Origin: Gordonia hydrophobica NBRC 16057
Lineage (GTDB): Bacteria > Actinomycetota > Actinomycetes > Mycobacteriales > Mycobacteriaceae
Assembly: GCF_001592365.1 (NCBI RefSeq)
Contig: NZ_BCWU01000006.1
Location: forward strand, 1 to 64,000
DNA: 64,000 nt
Direction: 5' to 3'
Shown piece after piece: positions 1 through 12,495 of this stretch. The notes beneath the pieces are model-generated. The model did not search any database. It saw only the letters and a list, made by a program, of their open reading frames with translations, and had not been told where the DNA came from. Made by a program: the position numbers and the translations under genes. Numbering within the stretch: the first letter of the stretch is position 1; each line of letters starts with the position of its first letter.

Positions 1-165
1 ACACCGCCCACTCGCTACGCTCCCGGGCGGCACTCGACCAACGTGGAGAGGGCTCCGCGGTCGACCAACGTGGAGAAGACCCCGCACACGACCAACGTGG
101 AGAAGACGCCGCAGTCGACCAACGTGAAGAAGGCTCCGCAGTCGACCAACGTGAAAAGACCCCAC
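1..165. repeat. 27-bp tandem repeat array, five copies, downstream of pyrF
   Basis: The core GACCAACGTG starts at 36, 63, 90, 117 and 144, a strict period of 27 bp, with diverging GAGAAGAC/GGCT spacers. On the other strand the core reads ACGTTGGTC. The same CTCGACCAACGT core recurs in the 47-bp array at 12843-12974. The period is a multiple of three, so both strands stay open by chance. I see no start signal or codon bias supporting a protein. The array follows the pyrF stop, at the 3' end of the pyr operon. Confidence 0.85.
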
Positions 166-170
166 CCCAC

Positions 171-226
171 GCTGGTCGAGTTCGCCGACGCGAGCGCAGC
201 GAGCGACGACGAGAATCGAGACCGCC
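171..226. repeat. GGTCGAG...TCGAGACC interspersed palindromic repeat
   Basis: A GGTCGAG arm near 174 and a TCGAGACC arm near 217 flank a CGAGCG-CAGCGAGCG centre. From memory, this architecture resembles a short repeat scattered between genes in Gordonia and Rhodococcus. It lies a few bases past the pyrF stop codon, so it may fold in the 3' end of the pyr transcript. No T-run is present, so intrinsic termination is not clear. Confidence 0.6.
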
Positions 227-233
227 GCAACCG

Positions 234-1054
234 CTACAGCGCCGCCTCTATCCCGTCGCGGGTGGCGCCGGCGGCGGCCGCGAGCGCCGCGACGTCCGGG
301 CCCGCTCGCAGGATGCTCCGACTGGCTGCGGGGAGCAGCCACGCCAGGTCTGCCCCCTCGAAGATCCGGGCGAGGTCCGCGGCGGTGGCGCCCTGTGCGC
401 CGAGGCCCGGCGAGAGCACCGGACCCGCCAGCGCCGACAGGTCCAGACCGTGCTCGCGCGTCGCCCCCACGACCACCCCGACGGTGCCGGAACCGTCTGC
501 GTTCACTGCGGCCGCGGCGTCGACGATCGACTGCGCGACCGTCCGCCCGCCCGCCTGCGCGGTCTGTACGTCGCCGCCCTCCGGATTCGACGTCCGGGCG
601 AGGGTGAACACGCCCCGACCGGTCTCCTTCGCCAGTGTGAGCGCCGGGCTCAGGGAGCCGAAGCCCAGGTACGGCGAGGCGGTGACCGCGTCGGAGCAGA
701 GCGGGGACGCGTCGTCGAGCCACGCCCCGGTGTACGCAGCCATGGTGGAGCCGATGTCGCCGCGCTTGGCATCGGCGAGGACCAAGGCGCCTGCCGCACG
801 ACAGCCGGCGATCACCTCCTCCAGCACGGCGTAGCCCGCCGAGCCGAAGACCTCGAAGAACGCCACCTGCGGTTTGATGACCGCAGCGATGGGCGCCAGT
901 CCGGCGACCGCCGCGTCGGCGAACGCGCGGAGACCGTCGACCGAGACCGGAAGACCCCACTGCTCCAGCAGCGCCGTGTGCGGATCGATGCCCGCACACA
1001 GTCGTCCCCGCTCGGCGACGACCGCGCGATACCGCTCCGCGAAGGTCGCCTCGC

Positions 1055-1058
<4 letters not shown>
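234..1058 (-). CDS. pyrF: Orotidine 5'-phosphate decarboxylase
   Basis: This 274-residue enzyme decarboxylates OMP to UMP, the last step of de novo pyrimidine synthesis. The active-site segment [11 protein letters not shown] is that of the class-2 OMP decarboxylases usual in actinobacteria. The reading frame is open far upstream, but the GTG at 1056-1058 overlaps the carB stop as GTGA and puts the conserved N-terminus ([20 protein letters not shown]) at residue 7. That overlap fixes the start. It is the last gene of the pyr operon and is followed by repeats instead of another gene. Confidence 0.96.
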
Positions 1059-4383
<3,325 letters not shown>

Positions 4384-4384
<1 letters not shown>

Positions 4385-5616
4385 CAGGAACGGTTCCCTT
4401 CCATCGCTGAGGTTTCCATGACGTGGACGAACTTGTCGAAGAGGTTGGCGGCGTCGTGCGGGCCGGACGCGGCCTCCGGGTGGTACTGCACGGAGAACGC
4501 CTTGCCGGAGATCAGCTCCACGCCCTCCACGACGCCGTCGTTGGCGCAGACGTGCGAGACGCGGGCGCGGCCGAGGTCGGTGTCGAACTCCTCGCCCGCC
4601 TCGCCTTCCAGCGCGAAGCCGTGGTTCTGCGCGGTGATCGCGACCCGGCCGGTCCGGGTGTCGAGCACCGGAATGTTGATGCCGCGGTGCCCGAACTTCA
4701 GCTTGTACGTGCTGCGGCCCAGCGCACGACCCAGGATCTGGTTGCCGAAGCAGATACCGAACATCGGCAGCCCGGCGTCGATCACCTCGCTCGTCAGCCC
4801 GACGACGCGGTCGGTCGTGACCGGGTCGCCGGGGCCGTTCGAGAGGAAGAAGCCGTCGACGTTGAGTGCGCGGATGTCGTCATACGTGGCCGTGCTCGGC
4901 AGCACGTGCACCTCGACACCGCGCGCCGCCAGCATGCGGGGCGTGTTCGCCTTGATGCCGAGGTCGAGCGCGGCCACGGTGAACTTGGCCTGCCCGCCCG
5001 CGGCCTCGACGATGTAGGGCTCGGTGGTGCTGACCTCGGCGGCGAGGTCGGCGCCCGCCATCGACGGCTGCGATCGGACGGTCTCGAGCATCTCGTCGAC
5101 GGTGCCGAGCGCGTCGCCGGAGAAGATTCCCGCCCGCATGGCGCCGCTGTCGCGCAGGACGCGCACCACCGCCCGCGTGTCGATGCCCGCGATGCCGACC
5201 ACGTTCTGGCCGATCATCTCGTCCTCCAGCGACGACCCCGCACGCCAGTTGGAGACGCGGCGGGTGGGGTTGCGGACCGCGTAGCCGGCAACCCAGATCT
5301 TGCCCGGATCCCGATGGTCGACGAAGTCCGCCGACCACTTCTGATAGGGCTCGTTCGCCTGCGTTCCCGGCACCCAGCGCACGGCGGAGCGCTTGCCGAG
5401 CAGGCTCTCACTGTCCTCGGTGTTCCACCCGGTGTTGCCGATCTGCGGCGCGGTGGCCACCAGGATCTGCCGGTGGTAGCTCGGGTCGGTGAGGGTCTCC
5501 TGATATCCGGTCATCGCGGTGCAGAAGACCGCCTCGCCCAACGTCTGTCCGGTTGCCCCGAAGGCTCGGCCGGTGAAGACCTGGCCGTTCTCCAGCACCA
5601 TTACCGCTCTACTCAT
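4384..5616 (-). CDS. carA: Carbamoyl-phosphate synthase, small (glutaminase) subunit
   Basis: This 410-residue class I glutamine amidotransferase hydrolyses glutamine and passes ammonia to CarB. The nucleophile cysteine lies in [11 protein letters not shown] and the His/Glu pair in [12 protein letters not shown]. The N-terminal CarA domain has the usual GTGYQE-like segment ([13 protein letters not shown]). The ATG start overlaps the stop of the upstream PH-like gene as ATGA, and the stop overlaps the carB ATG. Confidence 0.98.
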
Positions 5617-6194
5617 TTGTCGTCCTTCTCATCAGTCTCGTCGGTGCCGGCATCATCGTGGTCCGCGCTCTCGAGGGCGCGGATAGTCTTCTCAGTGACC
5701 TCGGTGTAGGCCTGCACCCACTCCGGATAGGCGGTCTTGTCGTCGGCGCGCAGACCGGAGTCGATCTCCGTGCCGGAGGGCAGCCTCCACCGGACCACCA
5801 GGACCCCGTCGCGGCTCATCACCTTGCCCGCCAGCCCCCGCTCGGTGCGGACGGCCGCGATGGACTCCTCGGGGATCCAGATCGTCGACGCACCCGTCCG
5901 TTCCATCAGGATGCCCGCGGCGTACCCGGTCAACCGTGCCGTCGCCCGATCGCCGAAATCGCCGACGGCGACGCGGTTCTGCCAGCTCGGCGCCATCGTG
6001 CTGCCGACGTACAGGCCGGTGTGCGGACCGCGCAGGGCCTCGCCCAACTCGGCCGGGGCCTGCGGCAGCGTGCCGATCACGTCGGCCTGGCGGCGGCCGC
6101 GGTTGCGCCATCCGCGCACCACGAGGGTCACCAGAAGCAGCCACACCGCGAAGGCGCCGACGGCGATGATCAGGTTGTACGCCCAGCCGCTCAT
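5613..6194 (-). CDS. Single-pass membrane protein with bacterial PH-like domain (Rv1382-type)
   Basis: This is a 193-residue protein with one hydrophobic segment near residues 8-26 ([19 protein letters not shown]), an Arg-rich cytoplasmic turn, a compact beta-rich domain and an acidic tail ending DETDEKDDK. It occupies the place of Rv1382 between pyrC and carA and resembles that actinobacterial family. No catalytic residues are recognisable, and its role in the pyr operon is unknown. The ATG at 6192-6194 overlaps the pyrC stop by four bases, which supports this start over the longer upstream frame. Confidence 0.85.
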   Translation of the reverse strand: MSGWAYNLIIAVGAFAVWLLLVTLVVRGWRNRGRRQADVIGTLPQAPAELGEALRGPHTGLYVGSTMAPSWQNRVAVGDFGDRATARLTGYAAGILMERTGASTIWIPEESIAAVRTERGLAGKVMSRDGVLVVRWRLPSGTEIDSGLRADDKTAYPEWVQAYTEVTEKTIRALESADHDDAGTDETDEKDDK

Positions 6195-7516
6195 GCCCAC
6201 TCTCCCGGCTCGTCGCTGCTCGACGCGGTGCGCTCGGCGGTCACCGTGCCGCGCAGCAGCGTGGCCGTGACGACGCCCGGCAGCGTCATCTCCTCGAACG
6301 GCGTGTTCGCGGACCGGCTGGCGAGGTGGTCGCCCCGCACCGTCCAACTCCGATCGGGATCGATGATCGTCAGGTTCGCCGGCTCACCGACCGCGATCGG
6401 TCGTCCCTGATCGTCGAGGCCGACGATCTGTGCGGGCCGTTCGCTCATGACTCGGGCCACCCCGCGCCAGTCCAGCAGGCCCGGCTCGACCATCGTCTCG
6501 ACGATGATCGACACCGCCGTCTCCAGCCCGAGCATGCCCGGGCGCGCCTGCGAGAACTCGCAGCACTTCTCCTGTGCGGCGTGCGGTGCGTGGTCGGTCG
6601 CGACGCAGTCGATGACCCCCTCCGCGAGCGCGGCGCGCAGTGCCAGTTTGTCGCTCTCCTCGCGCAGCGGGGGGTTGACCCGGTTCACGCCGTCGTAGGA
6701 CTCCAGACGCGAGTCGTCGAGCAGCAGGTGGTGCGGCGTCACCTCGGCGGTGATCGCGATCCCCTGCCCGTGGGCCCATTTGAGGAGTTCGACGGTGCCC
6801 GCCGTGGATGCGTGCGCGATGTGGACCCGGGCGCCGGCGTCGCGCGCCAACAGCGCATCGCGCACGACGATCGACTCCTCGGCGGCGCGCGGCCAGCCCG
6901 CAAGCCCCAGCCGCGCGGCCGTGGGACCGTCGTGGGCCACCGCACCGACGGTCAGCCGAGGGTCCTCGGAATGCTGGGAGATCAGCACGCCGAGACCCTT
7001 CGAGTACTCGAGTGCGCGTTTCATGATCACTGGATCGTGGACGCATTTGCCGTCGTCGCTGAACAGCTTCACCTGCGCGACGCCGGCGGCCATCATGCCC
7101 ATCTCGGCCAGTTGTTCGCCCTCGAGTCCGACGGTCACGGCGCCGACCGGGTGGACGTCGACGAGGCCGACCTCCTGGCCCATTCGCCAGACGTGGTCGG
7201 TGATCGCGGCGTTGTCGGCGACGGGCGCGGTGTTGGCCATCGCGAACACGGCCGTGTAACCGCCGCGTGCCGCCGCGCGGGATCCGGAATCGACCGTTTC
7301 GGTGTCCTCACGCCCGGGCTCGCGCAAGTGGGTGTGCAGATCGACGAATCCGGGAAGCAGAATGCCGCCGCGACCGTCGAGGGTCGCGGCGCCCTCCGGC
7401 GCGGTCAGGTCGACGCCGATCTCGGTGATCTCACCGTCGACGACGGCCACATCCACCGGATCACCCTCACCGTAAGGTCGGACGTGTCTGATCAGGACCG
7501 AGCGGGTGACGGGCAC
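6191..7516 (-). CDS. pyrC: Dihydroorotase (class I)
   Basis: This 441-residue amidohydrolase cyclises carbamoyl-aspartate to dihydroorotate. Metal-binding motifs are visible: [13 protein letters not shown] near residue 59 (the HxH pair) and [12 protein letters not shown] near residue 305 (the catalytic Asp). The segment FSDDGKCV also fits class I dihydroorotases. The start is GTG at 7514-7516, sharing a base with the pyrB stop (TAGTG). It is cotranscribed with pyrB and the downstream pyr genes. Confidence 0.97.
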   Translation of the reverse strand: MPVTRSVLIRHVRPYGEGDPVDVAVVDGEITEIGVDLTAPEGAATLDGRGGILLPGFVDLHTHLREPGREDTETVDSGSRAAARGGYTAVFAMANTAPVADNAAITDHVWRMGQEVGLVDVHPVGAVTVGLEGEQLAEMGMMAAGVAQVKLFSDDGKCVHDPVIMKRALEYSKGLGVLISQHSEDPRLTVGAVAHDGPTAARLGLAGWPRAAEESIVVRDALLARDAGARVHIAHASTAGTVELLKWAHGQGIAITAEVTPHHLLLDDSRLESYDGVNRVNPPLREESDKLALRAALAEGVIDCVATDHAPHAAQEKCCEFSQARPGMLGLETAVSIIVETMVEPGLLDWRGVARVMSERPAQIVGLDDQGRPIAVGEPANLTIIDPDRSWTVRGDHLASRSANTPFEEMTLPGVVTATLLRGTVTAERTASSSDEPGEWA

Positions 7517-8556
7517 TACTTCTCTCCTCGAGAGTCGGTGGTTGGTTGGGCGGCGTCGTGGTCAGGAGCGTTCTGCACAGGAGCGTGATGGGCGGGCGCG
7601 GAATCGCCCTCGGCGCCCGCGATCAGGCGGAACAGGACCGCCATCCGCACGTGGACGCCGTTGCGGACCTGTTCGAGCACGCTCGCCTGCGGCGTGTCGG
7701 CGACGCGGTAGCCGATCTCCATGCCGCGCAGCATGGGACCCGGATGCAAGATCACGGCGTGCTCGGGAAGCATCGCCATTCGGGTGTCGGACAGTCCGTA
7801 CCGGACCGAGTACTCGCGGGTGCTCGGGAAGAATCCGCCGCTCATGCGCTCGGCCTGAACGCGCAGCATCATCACGGCGTCGGCGGCCGGGAGTTCGGCA
7901 TCCAGATCGGTCGCGACCCGGACCGGCCAGGTCTCCACCCCGGTCGGAAGCAGCGTCGGCGGTGCGACGAGGACCACGTCGGCGCCGAGGGTGGCGAGCA
8001 GCCGCGCATTGGACCGGGCGACGCGCGAATGCAGGATGTCGCCGACGATCGCCACGCTGCGGCCTTCCAGACCGCCGAGCCGCTGACGGATGGTGTAGGC
8101 ATCAAGCAGCGCCTGCGTCGGATGCTCGTGCGTGCCGTCGCCCGCGTTGATCACCGACGGACCGGTGGTCGGCAGGCCTGTCACGTCAGTGCCGTCGTTG
8201 GTCCACCGGGCGATCTGCGACGCGGCACCCGATGCGGGATGGCGCAGGATGAGGGCGTCGGCGCCGATGGCGCGCAACGTCTTCGCGGTGTCCCGCAGCG
8301 ATTCGCCCTTGTTCACCGACGAGCTGGACGCGCTCACGTTGATCGCGTCGGCGCTCATCCACTTGGCGGCGACCTCGAACGAGACGCGGGTGCGGGTGGA
8401 GTTCTCGTAAAAGACCGTCATGACGGTCCGCCCGCGGAGGGTCGGCAGCTTGCGGACCTCGCGGCCGGCGAGCGCCTGCTCGAAACGCTGGGCCTCGTCG
8501 AGGATGTCGAGGGCGTCGTCACGCGTCAGATCGGCTGCGGCGAGCAGGTGTTTCAT
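7516..8556 (-). CDS. pyrB: Aspartate carbamoyltransferase, catalytic subunit
   Basis: This 346-residue enzyme condenses carbamoyl phosphate and aspartate. The carbamoyl-phosphate loop [12 protein letters not shown] is near residue 51 and [12 protein letters not shown] follows in mid-protein. The catalytic fold ends near residue 315 ([13 protein letters not shown]). The remaining 30 or so residues are an Ala/His/Pro-rich tail not usual for the family. No pyrI regulatory subunit is present. Its ATG overlaps the pyrR stop as ATGA. Confidence 0.97.
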   Translation of the reverse strand: MKHLLAAADLTRDDALDILDEAQRFEQALAGREVRKLPTLRGRTVMTVFYENSTRTRVSFEVAAKWMSADAINVSASSSSVNKGESLRDTAKTLRAIGADALILRHPASGAASQIARWTNDGTDVTGLPTTGPSVINAGDGTHEHPTQALLDAYTIRQRLGGLEGRSVAIVGDILHSRVARSNARLLATLGADVVLVAPPTLLPTGVETWPVRVATDLDAELPAADAVMMLRVQAERMSGGFFPSTREYSVRYGLSDTRMAMLPEHAVILHPGPMLRGMEIGYRVADTPQASVLEQVRNGVHVRMAVLFRLIAGAEGDSAPAHHAPVQNAPDHDAAQPTTDSRGEK

Positions 8557-9116
8557 CGGAGCACCACCTCATCCACGCCGTCGTGTTCCACCAGGTGGAC
8601 CTGCACGTCCTCATCGCGGGAGGTGGGCACGTTCTTGCCGACGTAGTCGGCTCGCAGCGGAAGTTCGCGGTGCCCGCGGTCCACGAGCACGGCCAGTTGC
8701 ACGGCGGCCGGCCTGCCGAGGTCGCGGAGGGCGTCGAGCGCGGCGCGGATCGTGCGGCCGGAGAACAGGACGTCGTCGACGAGGATGACGAGAGCGCCGT
8801 CGACGCCGCCTTCGGGGACGAGGGTCCGTTCCAGCGGGCGATGCGGTTTGTCGCGGAGGTCGTCGCGATACAGGGTGATGTCGAGGTAGCCGGTGGGCAC
8901 GTCGACCCCGGAGAAGTCGGCGATCCGGGCGGCCAGTCGGCGCGCGAGCGAGGTGCCGCGGGTCGGAATCCCGATGAGGACCACGCGCTGCGCGCCGTCA
9001 CCGTCGAGTGCGGTCTTCTCGATGACCTGATGAGCCATGCGGGCCACCGTGCGGCTGACGTCAGACGCGTCAAGCAGCACGCGCTGTGGGCGCGCGCCAT
9101 CGACTGGCGATGCCAA
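8553..9116 (-). CDS. pyrR: Bifunctional pyr operon regulator / uracil phosphoribosyltransferase
   Basis: This 187-residue PyrR is an RNA-binding attenuation protein that also makes UMP from uracil and PRPP. The PRPP-binding loop is [18 protein letters not shown] near residue 107. The start appears to be TTG at 9114-9116. A strong Shine-Dalgarno AAGGAGGT (9121-9128 on this strand) lies five bases upstream, and no ATG or GTG is placed as well. The Shine-Dalgarno sits inside the PyrR-binding leader described separately, which fits autoregulated translation. Confidence 0.95.
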   Translation of the reverse strand: MASPVDGARPQRVLLDASDVSRTVARMAHQVIEKTALDGDGAQRVVLIGIPTRGTSLARRLAARIADFSGVDVPTGYLDITLYRDDLRDKPHRPLERTLVPEGGVDGALVILVDDVLFSGRTIRAALDALRDLGRPAAVQLAVLVDRGHRELPLRADYVGKNVPTSRDEDVQVHLVEHDGVDEVVLR

Positions 9117-9155
9117 GTCGACCTCCTTCTCCGCCTCACGGGACGGGTCGTTAAA
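9117..9155 (-). promoter_or_regulatory. PyrR-binding loop overlapping the pyrR ribosome-binding site
   Basis: Read on the minus strand the leader contains GTCCCGTGAGGCG. This fits the PyrR-binding hairpin: a CC/GG upper stem around a CGUGA loop (CnGnGAGG), then CG/CG after an unpaired U. A flanking CGACC (9146-9150) can pair with GGTCG (9118-9122), whose GG belongs to the AAGGAGGT Shine-Dalgarno. PyrR bound with UMP could thus mask the ribosome-binding site. Translational attenuation of this kind is established for Mycobacterium smegmatis pyrR. No terminator hairpin with a T-run is seen. Confidence 0.8.
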
Positions 9156-9217
9156 GGAAAATCTTCGATTCTTCAGTTAGCTGCGACCGAGGAGAAGCCT
9201 GCTGCGCTGAGGCGAGT

Positions 9218-9667
9218 CTACTCCGCGGATGCGGCCGCGCGGACTTGAGGTGCCAGTTCGGCCACCTTGCCGAGCACCCCGTTGACGAACGCGGGCGACT
9301 CGTCCGTCGAGAGCTCCTTCGCGAGCTCGACGGCCTCGTCGAGCACCACGTCGATGTCGACGTCGTTCGCGTACAGCAGCTCCCAGACGGCCAATCGCAG
9401 GATCGCGCGGTCGACCGCCGGGAGGCGATGCAGTTTCCAGTTCTCCAGATGCGACGAGATCACCGCATCCACCTGGGCGGCGTCGGCCGTGACGCCTTCG
9501 ACGACGCGCACGGTGTACTCATACATCGTGCCGACGCTGTCGTCGGTGGGGTAGATCTCTCGCCGTTCGGCGATCAGCTTGGTGGCCTCGATGTTCTTGG
9601 CTTCCGCCTCGAACAGCAGGTCCACCGCGCGCTTGCGCGCCTTATGGCGAGTACCGAGCTTCTTCAC
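9218..9667 (-). CDS. nusB: Transcription antitermination factor NusB
   Basis: This 149-residue protein begins with the typical [19 protein letters not shown] helix. It ends with ERI-like segments ([46 protein letters not shown]). NusB binds boxA RNA with NusE (S10) in rRNA antitermination. The start is GTG at 9665-9667. It follows efp at 63 bp and precedes the pyrR leader by about 100 bp on the same strand, so read-through into the pyr operon is possible. Confidence 0.97.
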   Translation of the reverse strand: MKKLGTRHKARKRAVDLLFEAEAKNIEATKLIAERREIYPTDDSVGTMYEYTVRVVEGVTADAAQVDAVISSHLENWKLHRLPAVDRAILRLAVWELLYANDVDIDVVLDEAVELAKELSTDESPAFVNGVLGKVAELAPQVRAAASAE

Positions 9668-9730
9668 GTGCTTCTCTGGGGCTTTCGGGGGTCGGGCGAC
9701 CGGTCACCGCTGACACGCGGTGGCTGACAG

Positions 9731-10297
9731 TCAGTTGTTGATGCGGCTGAGGTAGGCGCCGTTGCGGGTGTCGATCTTCAGGGTGTCGCCGGTGTTGATG
9801 AACAGCGGAACCTGCACCTCGGCGCCGGTCTCGAGGGTGGCGGGCTTGTTGCCGCCGGTGGAGCGGTCGCCCTGCAGTCCGGGATCGGTGTGCTTGACGA
9901 CGAGCTCGACCGAGACCGGGAGCTCCACCTGCAGCGGTACACCTTCGTGCATCGAGACCTGGACGGTCATGTTCTCGAGGAGGAACTGCGCGCCCTCGCC
10001 GACCATCTCCGGGGTGATGTTGAGCTGGTCGTAGGTCTCGCCATCCATGAAGACGTAGTCGGATCCGTCGTTGTACAGGTAGGTCATGTCGCGACGGTCG
10101 ACGGTCGCGGTCTCCACCTTGACGCCGGCGTTGAAGGTCTTGTCGACGATCTTGCCGGAGACGACGTTCTTGATCTTGGTGCGCACGAAGGCGGGGCCCT
10201 TGCCCGGCTTCACGTGCTGGAACTCCAGGATCTGCCAGAGCTGGTCGCCCTCCATCTTGAGGACGAGTCCGTTCTTGAAGTCGGCGGTCGACGCCAT
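9731..10297 (-). CDS. efp: Translation elongation factor P
   Basis: This 188-residue EF-P relieves ribosome stalling at polyproline. Three beta-barrel domains are expected. The domain I loop carrying the modified residue is seen in [14 protein letters not shown] near residue 29. The C-terminal motif [17 protein letters not shown] is standard. A Lys sits at the tip of the loop (PGKG). No EpmA or YmfI-type modification gene is in the window. It lies 39 bp downstream of pepQ and upstream of nusB, the same order as Rv2535c-Rv2533c. Confidence 0.97.
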   Translation of the reverse strand: MASTADFKNGLVLKMEGDQLWQILEFQHVKPGKGPAFVRTKIKNVVSGKIVDKTFNAGVKVETATVDRRDMTYLYNDGSDYVFMDGETYDQLNITPEMVGEGAQFLLENMTVQVSMHEGVPLQVELPVSVELVVKHTDPGLQGDRSTGGNKPATLETGAEVQVPLFINTGDTLKIDTRNGAYLSRINN

Positions 10298-10336
10298 ATG
10301 TGTGTACTCCTCGTGAGTCGATGTCTGTCGGTCGGT

Positions 10337-11476
10337 CTACAAGACGCGGAACGCCTTGGGTGTGGTCGTCAGCAAGCGCGGTCGCGCATCGGTGACGACC
10401 AACGTGTCTTCGATCCGCACGCCACCGCGTCCCGGAAGGTAGATCCCCGGCTCGACGGTGACCGTTGCGCCGTCAGGCAGTGTACCGCTCGCAGCGGCCC
10501 CGATTCCCGGACGCTCGTGGATCTGCAGGCCCACACCGTGGCCGAGACCGTGCACGTAGTACTGCCCGTAGCCGGCGTCGGCGATCACCGTCCGCGCCGC
10601 CGCGTCCACCGCAGCCAGATCGGCGCCCGCGATCAGCGCCTCACGACCCGCCCGCTGGGCGGCCTCGACGATGTCGTAGATCTCCCGCTGCCAGTCGTGC
10701 GGCTCGCCGAGCACGAAGGTGCGCGTCATATCGGAATGATACCCGCCGCGCACCGCCCCGAAATCCATCTTGACCAGGTCGGAGACCTGCAGGGCGGCGT
10801 CCGTCGGTCGGTGGTGCGGGATCGCCGAGTTCGCGCCTGCGGCGACGATCGTCTCGAAGGCGATCGCATCGGCGCCCCGAGCGAACATCTCCCACTCCAG
10901 ATCGCGTGCCACCTCGCGTTCGGTCCGGCCGGGAGCGATACCGCCGCGATCGATCAGGGCGGCGAGCGCATCGTCGGCGATCGCGCAGGCAGACGTGATG
11001 GAGTCCACTTCCCCGGCGTCCTTCACCTCCCGCAACCGCTCCACCGTGTCGGTCAAGGGCACCAATTCCACACCGCGCTCGTCCGCGACCGTGCGCAACG
11101 CGGCGAACCCCGCGATGGTCATGGTGTGGGCCTCGACCCCGAGGCGCAGACCGGGGGCGCCCGCAGTTGCCCGAACGTCGGCGGCGAACGAGAGCAGTGC
11201 GGGCGGGGTGTCGCGGTCGATGACGGCGAGCAGATCGGGCGCCTGCTCCCCTATCTGTGCCGTGTATCTGCCGTCGGTCGCGACGGCGTCGTCGCCGCGG
11301 TCGGCGACGTCCGACCAGACGATGACCGACCCGTTGCTCCCGGTGAATCCTGTGAGGTAACGCACGTTGACCAGGTTCGACACCAGAATAGCGTCGACCC
11401 GCTCGGACTCCGGAAGCTGCGTCAGCACTTCGGTGAGACGGGCCCGTCGCTCGGCCGTCGGGTAGTTCTGCTGCAT
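10337..11476 (-). CDS. pepQ: M24 family Xaa-Pro aminopeptidase / dipeptidase (PepQ-type)
   Basis: This 379-residue cytoplasmic metallopeptidase of the pita-bread fold is equivalent to Rv2535c. The metal ligands are all present: the two Asp of MDFGAVRGGYHSDMTRTF, the His of HGLGHGVGLQIHE, and the Glu residues of TVEPGIYLPG and RIEDTLVV. The frame is open much further upstream. I chose ATG 11474-11476 because AAAGG lies ten bases before it; ATG 11495-11497 is the alternative. It diverges from the B-4DMT gene across 63 bp. Confidence 0.93.
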   Translation of the reverse strand: MQQNYPTAERRARLTEVLTQLPESERVDAILVSNLVNVRYLTGFTGSNGSVIVWSDVADRGDDAVATDGRYTAQIGEQAPDLLAVIDRDTPPALLSFAADVRATAGAPGLRLGVEAHTMTIAGFAALRTVADERGVELVPLTDTVERLREVKDAGEVDSITSACAIADDALAALIDRGGIAPGRTEREVARDLEWEMFARGADAIAFETIVAAGANSAIPHHRPTDAALQVSDLVKMDFGAVRGGYHSDMTRTFVLGEPHDWQREIYDIVEAAQRAGREALIAGADLAAVDAAARTVIADAGYGQYYVHGLGHGVGLQIHERPGIGAAASGTLPDGATVTVEPGIYLPGRGGVRIEDTLVVTDARPRLLTTTPKAFRVL

Positions 11477-11539
11477 CGTTGCGTCGCCTTTCTGCATGTC
11501 AGCGTTGTTGAACATGTTCCTCCCCGGTATGGTGCTCCC

Positions 11540-12028
11540 ATGAGTTCGTGGCTTCTGCGTGGCGTCGTGATGTCGATTGTGCACATCGCGGCCCGAATCG
11601 TTCTGGGTGTCGTGGTCATCAACGCACCGCTGTCCTCTCCCGTCGGTCGGTGGCTGTCGATCATCGCCGTCGTCCTGGTCGCGGTGATCTGGGGTGGCCT
11701 CGACGGTATCCGGGACGCCCGCGCGCATCCGGACCCCGACGACTACGAGGATCTCACCATCCGCTGGCTGAAGGTCGGCGTGTTCGCCGGCGTCGTGTCG
11801 TGCCTGGTGTGCTGGATCCTCGGCACCTTCTGGCTCAACGGTCTGGGTCAGGCCGCATTCTGGATCGAGATGACCGCAGGCGTCTCGTTCATCACCTTGA
11901 TCGTCTATCTGCCCGCATTCTTCGGCGTCAGCCTCGGCCGGATGTTCGTGCGCCGCGATCAGCGCAAGGCCGAGCGGGCCGCCGACGAAGCCGCGGAAGC
12001 GCAGACGCAGCAGTTGGCGACAGCGTAG
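11540..12028 (+). CDS. B-4DMT family membrane protein
   Basis: This 162-residue protein has four predicted membrane helices, near residues 8-28, 36-54, 80-100 and 115-140, and a charged Ala/Glu/Gln-rich tail. It is the counterpart of Rv2536, which sits divergent from pepQ in mycobacteria. That family is often named B-4DMT transporter, but no substrate is known. The start is ATG at 11540. A strong intrinsic terminator follows ten bases after its stop. Confidence 0.88.
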   Translation: MSSWLLRGVVMSIVHIAARIVLGVVVINAPLSSPVGRWLSIIAVVLVAVIWGGLDGIRDARAHPDPDDYEDLTIRWLKVGVFAGVVSCLVCWILGTFWLNGLGQAAFWIEMTAGVSFITLIVYLPAFFGVSLGRMFVRRDQRKAERAADEAAEAQTQQLATA

Positions 12029-12037
12029 GAAGCCACC

Positions 12038-12081
12038 AACGCCTCGGGCCGGGAACTGGTGTTCCCGGCCCGAGGCGTTTT
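12038..12081 (+). terminator. Rho-independent terminator after the B-4DMT gene
   Basis: A perfect inverted repeat has arms 12040-12056 (CGCCTCGGGCCGGGAAC) and 12061-12077 around the four-base loop TGGT, followed by TTTT at 12078-12081. Two further A/T pairs extend the stem. It begins ten bases past the gene's stop codon at 12028 and reads in the plus direction. Confidence 0.93.
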
Positions 12082-12092
12082 CGGGTGAATGC

Positions 12093-12495
12093 GGCAACAC
12101 TGGTTAAAGGCCAAAATGTGTGTATGGCCTGGGCCGACAGACTGACGCGAAACTTCGGCTCCCGAACCCACCTTCAACAGCGGGTTCGGGAGCCGAAGTT
12201 GGTGATGATTCCGCGGGCGGCGTCGGCGTGGTGGCGGTCAGTTGACAGCCGGGGTGTCGTCGAAGGCGATCAGCGGGCACCAGGATTGGAATTTGGGGCC
12301 ATCGAGCACCAACCTGGGTCGATCTGGTGGTTCCGTTCGTGACGAGCTTGCGACCGCATACACCACACGATGGGGAATTCCGAGGACCTGACACCGAACG
12401 TGCTTTGAAAGCATGTTCGACCTACCATCACTCGAGGTCAGGCGGCAGAAATCGGCGGATCTGTACACGCATTTTGGCCTTTAACCCGGCAACAC
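12093..12495. mobile_element. 387-bp non-autonomous insertion element with 8-bp target duplication
   Basis: Inverted repeats of about 23 bp bound the element. The left end at 12102 reads GGTTAAAGGCCAAAATG; its complement ends the element at 12486, with two or three mismatches further in. GGCAACAC flanks both sides (12093-12100 and 12488-12495), an 8-bp target duplication. Inside are a perfect 19-bp hairpin (12151-12169 with 12182-12200) and a minus-strand fragment with CGVCGRKLVTNGTTR. This resembles the N-terminal zinc-finger of IS256/IS1249- or ISL3-type transposases. No transposase core fits in 387 bp, so it looks like an internally deleted derivative. Confidence 0.8.
12224..12394 (-). pseudogene. 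Truncated transposase N-terminus inside the small insertion element
   Basis: The minus-strand frame from about 12394 encodes a short segment with CGVCGRKLVTNGTTR. A CxxC zinc-knuckle followed by KLVxNGTT is typical of the first 25-30 residues of several transposase families. Recognisable similarity ends around 12285, after an Arg-Trp. No catalytic DDE region is present, so the fragment cannot encode an active enzyme. The family assignment rests on this motif alone. Confidence 0.5.

Noticed and set aside
43..834. Plus-strand frame with nonapeptide repeats (STNVEKTP-like) at the left edge
   Set aside because: The 27-bp period keeps any frame open. The same DNA is repeat plus pyrF antisense, and no start signal is present.
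11474..12100. Long N-terminal extension of pepQ through the B-4DMT gene
   Set aside because: The extension is antisense to a conserved membrane protein, and an internal ATG with Shine-Dalgarno gives the expected 379-residue length.
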